Assembly (NCBI GenBank): GCA_949128115.1
Contig: OX421964.1
Span: 29,938,177-30,002,176, forward strand
Reading direction: 5' to 3'
DNA length: 64,000 bases
Origin: Anaspis maculata
Taxonomy: Eukaryota > Arthropoda > Insecta > Coleoptera > Scraptiidae
The notes under the pieces were generated by a model that made no database searches, was not told where the DNA came from, and saw only the letters and a program-made list of their open reading frames with translations. This document shows, piece after piece, positions 45,456 to 57,400 of this stretch (its first letter is position 1; each line of letters starts with the position of its first letter). The position numbers were made by a program, and so were the translations under genes.

Positions 45456-48400
45456 ATGGCTTCGATGCTGGCTGCGAGATTGTGCAGAGCTCCGACTTTG
45501 ACTCTAACGTCTTTGAGACAACTTCCAAAGCAGTCGGTGCTCAGAAACTACGTCAGGAATTACAGCAACCAGGAGGGTAAAGATGCGCTTACCGGAGCAG
45601 CCAGAAGGCAGACCCTCCGCGAAAGGGCCATGGCACCGGCTGGTGATACAGGTATGTGGAATATTGAATCACTAGAATCCACTAGAAGGTACTAGATAAG
45701 TAGCAGCTAACAGTAATGGAAAATTCCAGCATTCAACATTGGAAAAGGAGCTTTGGCCGGAGGCTCTCTGATTGGACTTGGTGCTTTGTGCTACTATGGC
45801 GCTGGAATGTCAGGTCAAGCTGGGGCCTTGCAGCAATCCATGTATGTTTGAATTCATTCATTGTTCTTATTTTGTGTTTTTTTTTTTACCAATACCAAAG
45901 TGATTGGTTCCTTACTGACACAAATGCTTATGGTTCTGGATCTCAAGAGGTGCCAGATAAAAAGTTCACTTTAAAATTCAGACCCCAGAATAACTACAAC
46001 ATCAAAATTATTAGCGTTTCTTGTATGGCTGAAGTACGTTCAACTAATAAGTGTGATTCAAGTTACCTGCAAGGCTGGCCACTGGACGCCTTGGAAAGGA
46101 GAAATTTGGTAAATCATAGCTCACTTGGATCACAATTGAGTTGAACGCATTACCCCTACATGTTTTTGACCCTTACATGTTGAAACAAGTGAGTATGCCT
46201 TCACGTGCGTGAGTCTCAGTAGCGCATTTTCTCAAAGAGGCATATTGTGAACGTAAAGAAATTTGGTTGAAGGAGAAACACCATTCCTTGCCCACTTTCT
46301 TCATTCGAAACTCATTGTGATATTTTGTTATCAGAATGGGGTACTTGCCAATGGAATAGATTTGAATGAAAATTCTTTCACTCATCAATATTTTTTTGTT
46401 TGAGGGCGGGAGCTGGGAGCGGCGACTAATCAACAGTAGTCTATTCTTTCCCATTTTTAGTCGGCTATCCATATAGCGAAAGAATTAGATCGCTATGTCT
46501 TCGGGTTTATGTTTTCCATTTATCTCTTACTTTGAGGCCAGCGTGTGGGGGTGGCAGCATTTGGCAAAGTAACTGTTGCACAGTTTGAGTTAGGAGTTTC
46601 TAAATTTTTAAGGATATATGACAATCAGTGAAAATTGTGGAAGTTGCATTTTTTTTGTTTAGGGGCGGGAGCTGGAGGCGGCGACTGATCAAAAGTGGCC
46701 TATCTCTTCCCATTTTTAGTCAGCTATCTATATAGCGGAACAATTAGATCGCTATGTCTTCAGGGTTATGTTTTACATTTATCTCTTACTTTGGGGGCGG
46801 CGTGTGGGAGCGGCAGAGTTTAGCAAAGAAATTCTTCCACAGTTTGAGTTGGGAGTTTCTGAATGTTTGAGGTGACATTAAAATGTAAATCAGTGGAAAT
46901 TATTGAAAGTTGCACTTTTTTCTTTTGGGGGTGGAAGTTGGAGGCGGCGCCATATCAAAAGTAGCCTATTCTTTCCCATTCTTTCCCATTTTTAGTTGGC
47001 TATCCATATAGCGGAAGAATTAGATCGATATGTCTTCAGGTTTATGTTTTTCATTCATCTCTCACCTTGATGGCAGCGTGTGGGGGCGGCAGCATTCGGC
47101 AAAGTAACTGTTGCACAGTTTGAATTGGGAGTTTCTAAATGTAATGGAAATATGACAATCAGTGAAAATTGTGAAAGTTGCAGTTTTTTTGTTTGGAGGC
47201 GGCAGCTGGAGGCGGCGGCTGATTAAAAGTGGCCTATCTTTTTCCAATTTCAGTCAGCTAGATATCAATATAGTGAAAGAATTAGATCGCTATGTCTTCA
47301 GGTTCATATTTTACATTTATCTCTTAAGGTGCCCATTCACTAGGGAACCCGGTTGGCCAACCCGGTTGGGTTCGCCGGATGTTGGCTAGTGTGTGGTTGG
47401 CGCCAACACCAACCCAACCAAGTTGGCCGGTTTTCCAGCGAGCTTGAAAACGCGGTTGGGTTCGTTGTTGGGTTCGTCAGTGAATGGGAAGTTGGCCAAC
47501 ATAACAACCAACATCAGGGATAGTTACTACGGCTAATCACGGTATTTGAATTATTTGATGGAATATTGATATTGATTAGACATAAGTGATTAATTATCAT
47601 CGAAGTAGATTAGCTACTTTGTATTTTTGATACGGTTATGAAAAAGAATGTCTGCGAGGAAATGACATTTTATTCATGTCAGTGTATGTAATATAGGTAC
47701 ATGTGATACAGGATATCTAGATTCAATCCAAGGAATCAGAAATTTACAGTAGGTAGGTACCTACTTGATTTCCTTTGTTTTTGCTACATTACAGTCGCGT
47801 TACACATCAAGGCGGCAAGATGCGGGGAGAGGGGCGGATGCAAACGCAAGGCTCAATAATTCATCAAGAAATAATGTGTAGAGTAAGGAACCATTTCCTT
47901 TTTGCAACACTGATAATTTCTGGCGTCTTGTGGATTCAGGATGAAAAGCTATGTATGAGAAAAGAGAAAACCCCCAAAAATTCGCCCTTCTACGCCTGAT
48001 TTGTAATCTGTATTCAGATGCATGTTTACGTCGATGTAGGTAGGTAAGTAGTAGGGTAACTAGGTAGGTAATTAGGTAGGTGCGTGGGTGGAGGTGGGTA
48101 GTTGGGTGCGGGTGGGTAGGTAGGTGCGTAGGTGGAGGTGGGTAGTTGGGTGGGGGTGGGTAGGTAGATACGTGACTAGGTAGGTGGACACAGGCAGGCA
48201 GGTAGGTAAGTAGGCAGACGCCGAACTAACCTGACGGTCATAAACCGTTTTTGAACTTATTTCTGGTACCTACCTATAGGTGTACAGGATGTTTAAGATT
48301 CAACCGCCTAAATTCAAGGGTCGATAGAGGATCTAAGAAGGTGAAGATTCACTCTGGGAACCATATTTGTAAAAGTAACGGACGTAAGTACGTAACTACT

Positions 48401-51400
48401 TAACGGATATAGCTCTTCAAAGTTGAAAATAAGTTCCTTTTTTTCGACTAATTTTTGAGTCGTTAGACCGATGTTGCGTTTCTTGAAGAAATACAGTTTT
48501 GCGTGTCGACTTTTTTTTTACCCACTTTTGTTTTGTTCAGTGGTTTGCTGTATGACACATAGCGCCAGTAATTTTCTTTTTGATCCGTTCATGACTTCGT
48601 CTTCATCAACTATCCAAGGAACTGCGCCCGCCAACCCAGTTCGCCAACACGGTTCGCCAGTGTGTGGGCAAAGCAATAAAACCCGCCAACCTGACAGCCA
48701 ACACGGACCAACCGGGTTGGCCAACCGGGTTCTCTAGTGAATGGGCACCTTAAGTACATCTGCCTTTGAGCTATACTTCGTAGGATAACCTGTACAGGGT
48801 GCCAGAGAAATACTGAAAAAATTTTAGGTTTTCTATTTTTTTGGAAAATGGAAGTCATAGGGTGGGACTTCAAGCCGCTTTATCTTCGTTATTCCAAATG
48901 ATTTTAGAGGACAAACACTTTGCAACAGGCTCTACAGGTGTCTCGGAATAACTGTTACAAAAACAGGGAGATAGGGAATTGTGGGACAGGGGGACTTTTC
49001 TTGATAAACAAAAAAACAAACGTATAATAACGGAGATACAGGCCTTCAAAGTTGTTTTTTAAAAACGGTTTTTTTTACGTAACTTCTGAACCGTTGAACA
49101 GATTTTATTCAAATTCAAACCAAAGTTTACTGAAACAAATATCATTGAACAATAATAACGTATTTCATCAAACATTTTTAGGAGTGAAGATAGTAGGGAG
49201 TACCCTCCCCCTTTTCCCCTATTTTTCACCCTTTTGAATATTTATGGTAGTGGTTCCAATTTTTGAATTCTACGTTCATTTTTAATAAAAGAGTTATTCT
49301 AACAAAATTTTGATTCGAGGCTTCATTTTCGAGATTTTGGGTTTGAAACTTCGGAAAACATCAAGAAAACACCACTTTCAATTACCTAATAATTAAAATT
49401 CAACAAAAAAAACTCATGATTCTTCAACTGAAGTAAGTTTTCTCTATGTCCTAAGTTGATAGACCAACATTTTTGCTAAGAAACATGCGAGTGTTTCAGG
49501 AAAAAACAATTTGGGCCCTGGAAAGTGGCGATTCTGAGATGTTCTCCAAAGTTTCTTTTTTTTTCTTGCAAACAAACGTAGAATTCAATAATTGAAACCA
49601 TACCCGAAAATGATCAAAGGGATGAAAAATAAAGAAAAAATGGGGAGGGTACCCCTTATTATCTTCGTCCCTAAAAATGTTTGAAGAAATACGTCATAAT
49701 TGTTCAATAGTCAATAGAGATCTATTTCATTAAACTTTGGTTTGAATTTCAATAAAATCGGTTTAACGGTTCAAAAGTTACGTAAAAAAACTGTTGAAAC
49801 AACAACTTTGAAGGCCTGTACAGGGTGTTCGGGTCTGGTTATTACAAACTTTAAGGGATGATTCCCCATCAAAAATGGAGCCGAAAGAACAAAAAACTCA
49901 TGGTCCTAAAATGCTTCCTTAAAAAGATACAGGGTGTTAAAGTTGACTTTTTTAAATGTTTTTTTTTCACCGTAACTTTTGAACCGTTGCGTTGGACCGA
50001 TTTCAATCAAATTTGGACCAAAGTTTAGTCAACTGAGTCTCCATCGAATAATAATATGTACCACAATCCATCAAAAATTTCTGGAGGCGTAGATAATAGG
50101 GGACTGTTCCTTATTTTCGCCCCTATTTTCATCTTCTCTAATTATTTTTTTAAAATTGTTGATATTTTTGGATTCTACGTTCAATTTAAAAGAAAAAGTT
50201 ACTCCTGCAAAATTTTGATTAAAGGCTTCGTTTTCGAGATATTTGGGATTGAAACATTGGAAAACATCTCGAAATCGCCACTTTCTTGGGCCTAAAAATT
50301 GAAATTCAAGAAAACCCATGATTCGCCAACTGGAATGAGTTTTCTAGGTGACTTAAGTTGATAAACCACCATTTTCGCTGAGAAACATGAAGTTTTGGCG
50401 AACATGGCGATTTCGTGTTGTTTTATAATTTTTCAAGCCCAAATATCTTGAAAATGAAGCCTCTAATCAAAATTTTGCAAGAGTAACTTTTTCTTCTAAA
50501 TTGAACGTAGAATCCGAAAATATCAACAAAAAATAGAGAAAATAGGGGACAGTCTCCTATTATCTACGCTCCCAGAAATTTTTGATGAATTGTGGTATTA
50601 TTATTCGATGGAGGCTCAGTTGACTAAACTTTGGTTCAAATTTGATTAAAATGGGTCCAACGGTTCAAAAGTTACGGTGAAAAAACGATTTAAAAAAGTT
50701 AACTTCAACACCCTGTATCTTTTTAAGGAAGCATTTTAGGACCATGAGTTTTTTGTTCTTTCGACTTTATTTTTGATAGGGAATCATTCCTAAAAGTTTG
50801 TAATAGCCAGACCCGAACACCCTGTATATCTCCGTTATTATAGATTTGCGAGGGTATGTTTATGGAAAAAATTCCACTTACTTTTTAATCTTCTATCTCC
50901 CTGTAAATTTTGTAACACTTATTCTGGGACACCTGTAGAGAAAAAATGTTGAACCGTTGAATATATATTTTGAATTTCTGTTCATCATATCATAGTACAA
51001 GAAAGATAGATTCCAACCTCGGAAAAAATATGGACGTCCTGAAAATTTGATATTTCGTTCAGAATTGAGTGCTCTACAACATATCCAAAATCGCCAAAAA
51101 TCGCACACGGGGGTTTTAAGTTATTGGAGGGGGGGTAAAAAATTGCAGCTAAAAATGGAGGGGATGGAACCTGTCAATCCATTGGATGCAAATACATTAT
51201 AGTTCGACGTATTATATCCCGTTGATACCATTTTGGCACAAAAAGTGTCCATCATTGTTGAAGGGGAGTAGTGGGGGGGCGAAGCTCTGCTAGGTGGTCC
51301 ATTTTGTTTTTCTGGCCATGTAGAACCGATCACGACAAGTTTGGTATCTTTTTCGACTAAATTCAATCTCCTGAACTCGTATCCGATGTGTAAATTTGGA

Positions 51401-54400
51401 TGAAAACAAGTTTGAACAAGTTAACTTGAGAAAACTTGTTTTTTCTTTGACAATTTTGACGAATTTTTTTCTACTGTTGGAGGTGTTTATCTTCAAAAAT
51501 ATTTCAGGGGCGATCAGGTTGAAGTGTATTTTACACGAGAATCATCCACTCGATGTATAATTTTGTTTCTCGAGTTTGAAAAATTGATTTGAACTTGAGC
51601 CGGCGCGCCGTCTTCTACTACTGACCAGAACACTGCAGCATACACCTTTAAATGAAAACACCTCAAACTATTGAAAAAATAACAACTCATCTTTGAAAAT
51701 TAGAGGATCTGTGCAGAAATGAATTCCCTATAACATGAACAAAATCGCCTTGAATCGCAATGCAGGATTTTGAGTTATTCGAAAAGAAGGATTACATTTT
51801 GGCAAGATTCATACTCTATGAACTGTTACCTCTCCCCTTAAATAACTCAAAACCCTGCAGTGTGATTCATGGCGATTTTGTTTATGTTATAGGGGATTCA
51901 ATTTTGCACAGATCCTCCAATTTTCAGAGAGATGTTGTTATTTCTTCAATAGTTTGAGGTCTTTCCGTTAAAAGGTGCATGTTGTGGTGTTCTGGTCAGT
52001 AGTAGACGACGCGCCGCGCCGGCTCAAGTTCAAATCGATTTTTTGAACTCGAGAAACAAAATTATACATCAAGTGGATGATTTTTCTGGGAAATACACTT
52101 CAATCTAATCGCCCCTGGAATATTTTCAAAGACAAACACCTTTAACAGTGAAAAAAAAATCGTCAAAATTGTCAAAGAAAAAACAAGTTTTCCCAAGTTA
52201 ACTTGTTTAAACTTGTTTTCATCCAAATTTACACATCAAATTCGAGTTTAGGAGATTGGATTTAGTCGGAAAAGATACCAAGCTTGTTGTAATCGGTTCT
52301 ACATGGCCAGAAAAACAAAATGAGCCACCTGGCAGAGCTTCGCCCCCCCACGAGCCCCCTTTATCAATGATCGACACTTTTTGTGCGAAAATGGTATCAG
52401 CGGGATATGATACGTCGAATTATAACGTATGTATTTGCTTTCAATGGATTGACAGGTGTCATCCCCTCCATTTCAAGTTGCGATTTTTCACCCCCCCTCC
52501 AATAACTCAAAACCCCCGAGTGCGATTTTTGGCGATTTTGGATATGTTGTAGAGCACTCAATTCTGAACAGAATATCAAATTTTCATGACGTCCATATTT
52601 ATTCCGAGGTTTTGCCGATTTTTTTACTATTTTTCCTGTACTATCAGTAATCATATCGTGTAATAGCTCAGGAATTTTAGACAAAAAATCGATCAAGCCT
52701 CAAAAAAATTGGAGAGGAGCTGCATTTTTGCATACAGGCTCACTAAGGTGTCCCGTACATCTCACTAAAATTCCCGACATTTACCATGTGCGCGTCATGG
52801 TTTTTTTTAGGGGAAAAGGTCTAATGCCCATTTTTTCTGTAAACATCCAATATGGCTCGGAAAAAGGCTGAAAATTGGTATACATGCCCAGTAGAGTGTC
52901 GAATTAAAGCGTGATTTTCCCAAACTTCCCTATTCACACTTCGTGTTTTCTTAAGCGAGAGGGTGTAATGCACATTCCTGCCCAAATAGTTTGTTAGAAG
53001 TTGAGAAGAGCGGACAATTTGTGTGAATTTTCTAGTACTTGTGCTGAACAGTATACTAGATTTCCTTATTTCTCCGATATGCGCTTCATAGTTTATTTAG
53101 AGAAAAGGTGTTTATAACGTACTCTTTGCTGGAGTCGTCCAGTTGAGCCTGAAATGAACCAAAAATTTGCATGCAAGTATAATAAAATGCGTTAAGGTGC
53201 GTTCAGTCAGCTTATTTAGCCGCAAGTTTTAATTTTAGTCGCAAGCGCAGCGACGCCCATTGGCTCTTATGAACCAGCCTCCTCAGAACAGCCAATAAGC
53301 GATGCTGCGCTTACGGCTAAAATTAAAACTTGCGGCTAAATAAGCTGACTGAACAACCTTTGAACAAGATACCGAAATTCCAAATTTTTCCTATACAGGG
53401 TGAGTCATTGAAATGGGCGAGCTCAATTACACCTACGCCATTAATGATGTCGAAATTAATCAAACGGCACTGCAAACGGGAGGTCAAAGTGCAGTTTGTA
53501 AAATTATAGGCATTTTTTCAAATGGCACCCCCTGTATATTTTTGCATATTTGGATTTGCCCTTTCTCAGGTATTACAAATTTGTTTAGCTTAATTTATTC
53601 GCTTCAACCGTTTAGAAGTTAATAATTTTTTACTAAAAATTAATGCGTTTGTAGGCACTTACTAAATAAATCGCAAGGCACTTGGTTTTCAGGTTATCAA
53701 GTTGGGACTTTGCTCATGTTGAAGCAATAGCATAGGGTATCTTTTGGTGGTAATATTGCCTATTTTCGTTTCGGCAACAGGGTGCCGCATGGGGCACCCT
53801 GTATAGAGCAAAATAATTTTACAAACTGCACTTTGACCTCCCGTTTGCAGTGCCGTTTGGTTCATTTCGATATTAATGGCGTAGGTGTAATTGAGCTCTC
53901 TCAATGACTCACCCTGTATAACAATAACAATAACCAACTTCATTCATGTTAACACATATCAATGATACATTTACACCCGTCAAAAATATGCGTATTATAC
54001 GGTAGGAAAAACCGGTGCTAGGACAATTCGTCCCGCGGACAATTCGTAGCGGACAATTCGTCGCGGACAATTCGTCCCGCGGACAATTCGTCCCGCGGAC
54101 AGTTCGTCCCGCGGACAATTCGTCTCACGGACAATTCGTCCCGCGGACAATTCGTCGCAAGTGAAGGCTTCGGAAGGTAAGGGGGTTATATTACACATGA
54201 AGACACAAGGGGGCTCAATAAAAAGATCTAAAAATCATGAGCAAACACAAGGGACTCCGACAGAGATCCGAACGCCACGAAAAAATGCAACGGGGCTCAG
54301 CAAGGCCTCAAACGATATTGAAAACATAAGGGGGCCTTATGGAGCTTCGAGAGGGCTCCGAATATCACATAGAGGCACAAGGTGCTTACTACTGCTTCGA

Positions 54401-57400
54401 AAGCCACGGAAAGATGTAAGGGGGCTCAGCATGCCGGGCTCAAAAGACGTTGAAGAAACAAGGGGGCCCACGGCAGCTACGGATGACACAAGAAGGCAAC
54501 AGGAGGCTCACTGGAATTCTGATAGTCGCATTGAAGAACATAAGGGGGCTCACTAGGGCTCCAAACTACACTCATGGGAACGAGGGGGCTCGCTAGGGTT
54601 TCAAGCTACACGTATGAGCACAAGGGGGCTCACTAGGGCTCCAAACTACTTTAGCGGGCACAAAGGGGCCCGATAAAGCCCCGTATATCACATGAAGGCA
54701 CAAGGGACTTACACTAGGGCTTCCAGCAATGTAAAAGCGCACAAGATGGCTTACTGGAATTCTGAAAGTCACGAAAACACATAATGGGGCTCATTAGGGC
54801 TCTCAACGACACATAGGGCACAAGGGGCCTAACAAGAATCTGGAAATCACGGGAAAATGCAAGTGGGCTCCGTAGAAGTTCATATAATATTGGTTACACA
54901 AGGGGGCCCAAGGGGCTCTTCACAACAAGAAAAAGCAAAAGGGGGCTCACTGTATGATACTCGGAAAGCCAACACAAGTGGACTGATTGGGGCTCCAAAC
55001 TACACATAAGGGTACAAAGGGGACCCGATAGAGCTCCAAAAACCATGGAAATACAACAAGGGGGCCCAATGGAGCTCTGTATAATCAAAAAAGGCAAAAG
55101 GGGGGTGACTGCATGGGTTTCTGGAAGCCATTAAAAAACCAAAGGGGCTCACTAGGACTCCAAACTACACTAACCGGCACAAGGGGGTCCGATAGGGCTC
55201 CGCATATCACATAAAGGCACAAGGGAGCCCAAAGAGCTTTATATAACAACAGAAGGCAAAAGGGGCTCACTGGAATTCCGGAAGCTACGAAAACACACAA
55301 GGGGGCTCATTAGGGCTCTATACTACACTTGAAGACACAAGGGGGCTCGATAGGGCTCTGAATATCACATGAAGGCACAAGGTGCTTACTGCTGCTCCGG
55401 AAGCCACGAAAAGATGTAAGGGGGCTCAGCACGGCTTCAAAAGACGTGTGAAGAAACAAGGGGGCCCACTGACGCTCCGGATGACATAAGACGGCAACAG
55501 GGGCTTACTGGAATTCTGATAGTCATGGAAAAATACAAGGGGGCTCACTAGGGCTCCAAGCTATACTAATGGACACAAGGGGGCTTACTAGGGCTCCAAG
55601 CTATACTTATGGACCCAAGGGGGCTCTCTAGGGCTCCAAACTACACTTGCGGACACAAGAGAGTCCGATAGGACTCCTTATATCACATGGAGGCACAAGG
55701 GACTTACACTAAGGCTTCCAGAAATGCAAAAGCGCACAAGATGGCTTACTGAAATTCTGAAAGCCACGAAAACACATGAGGGGGCTCGTTAGGGCTCCAA
55801 TGGACACATAGGGCAGAAGGGGCCTATGGAAAATCCAGAAATCACGGGAAAGTGCAAGGGAGCTCCGTAGAACTTCATCTGATATTGGTGACACAAGGGG
55901 CTCTTTATAACGAGAAAAGGCAAAAGGGGACTTACTGCATAGTACTGAAAGCCAATAAAAACAAAAATGGACTGCTTAGGGCTCCAAACTACACATAAGG
56001 GTACAAGGGGACCCGATAGAGCTCCAAAAGCCACGGAAATACGACAAGGGGGCCCAATGAAGCTCTTTATAATCAAGCTTATCTGCTTGCACAATGGGGC
56101 CAGATAGGGCTCCGAATATCACCTGAAGGCAGAAGGTGCTTGCTACTGCTCCGAAAGTCGCGGGAAGATGTAAGGGGGCTCAGCAGGGCTTCAAAAAACG
56201 TTGAGGAAATAAGGGGCCCAATGGAGCTCCGAATAACACAAGAAGGCAACAAGGGGCTTACTGGAACTCTGATAGCCAGACAAAAAACAAGAGGGCTCAC
56301 TAGGCGCCAAACTATACTCTTGCGGACACTAAGGGGTCCGATAGGGCTCCGTATATCACATGAAGACACAAGAGACCCAGGTACACTGGGGCTTCCAGCA
56401 ATGCAAGAACGCACAAGCCACGAAAACACACAAGGGGTCTCCTTAGGGCTCTAAATGACGCAGGGCTCAATAAAAATCAGAAAGTCACGGAAAAATGCAA
56501 GGGGGCTCAGTAGGGCTCCAAATGATATTGGTGACACAAGGGGGCTCAAGGGGATCTAAGGGGGTTCATTAGGGCTCCAAATTATATTTATATAAGAAAC
56601 AAGGGATAAGGGGTCGAATATAACATAAAGGCACAAGGGACTTACTACTGCTCCAAAAGCCTATAGGAAAAGTGCAAGGGGGCCCAACAGAACTTTAAAC
56701 GGTATTGAAGAGACAAGAGGGCCCCATGGAGCTCTGTATAACAAAATAACGCAAAATGGGGCTTACTAGTACCTACTCCGAAAGTCATGAAAAAACATAA
56801 GGAGGCTCAACGGGGCTCCAACTACACCTGAAGGCACAATGGGGCCCGATAGGGCTTCAACATGCCATGGCGGCATAACGCTGCTTGCTGCTCCGGAATT
56901 CATGGAAAATTCGAGGGGGCTCAGCAGGGCTTCAAGTTACGTTGAATATAGAATAAGGGGGTCCAGTGAAGCTCTTGATAGCACAAGACTGCAAAAGGGG
57001 CCGTATGGAAATCTGAAAGCAATGAAAAACATAAGAGAACTCATTAGAGCTCAAAAATTACACTAGAGAAGATAAGGGGCTCGATAGGGACCAAATATCT
57101 CATGAAAGTATAAGGGGGCTTACTGGTGCTCCCGTCAGTGGGTGCTCCCAAAGCTTGGTGTACTAGCAAAAATTCTCGGAATGATGCAAGGGGACTAAGC
57201 AGAGCTCCAAAGACATGAAGAAACCAGGGTGCGCAGTAGGGCTCCAAATACTACAAAAAGGAATAAGGGGACTTACTAAAGTTCGAAAAGCAACGAGGAA
57301 AGACAAAGGGACTTGTTAAAGTGCGAAACATTATTTTGCGACGAATTGTCCGTGAGACGAATTGTCCGCGGGACGAATTGTCCGCGAGACGAATTGTCCG

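Noticed and set aside
45716..45901. Start of a 142-codon frame over GHITM exon 3
   Set aside because: Wrong frame for exon 3; only the part after 45901 is kept as a possible alternative exon.
51760..52696. Open frames of 65-99 codons in the 51-52.7-kb region
   Set aside because: They lie in palindrome arms and appear as mirror pairs; no family similarity.
54161..56454. Several open frames of 70-130 codons
   Set aside because: All fall in the ~50-bp satellite array and simply reflect its periodicity; no conserved start, splice sites or family motif.
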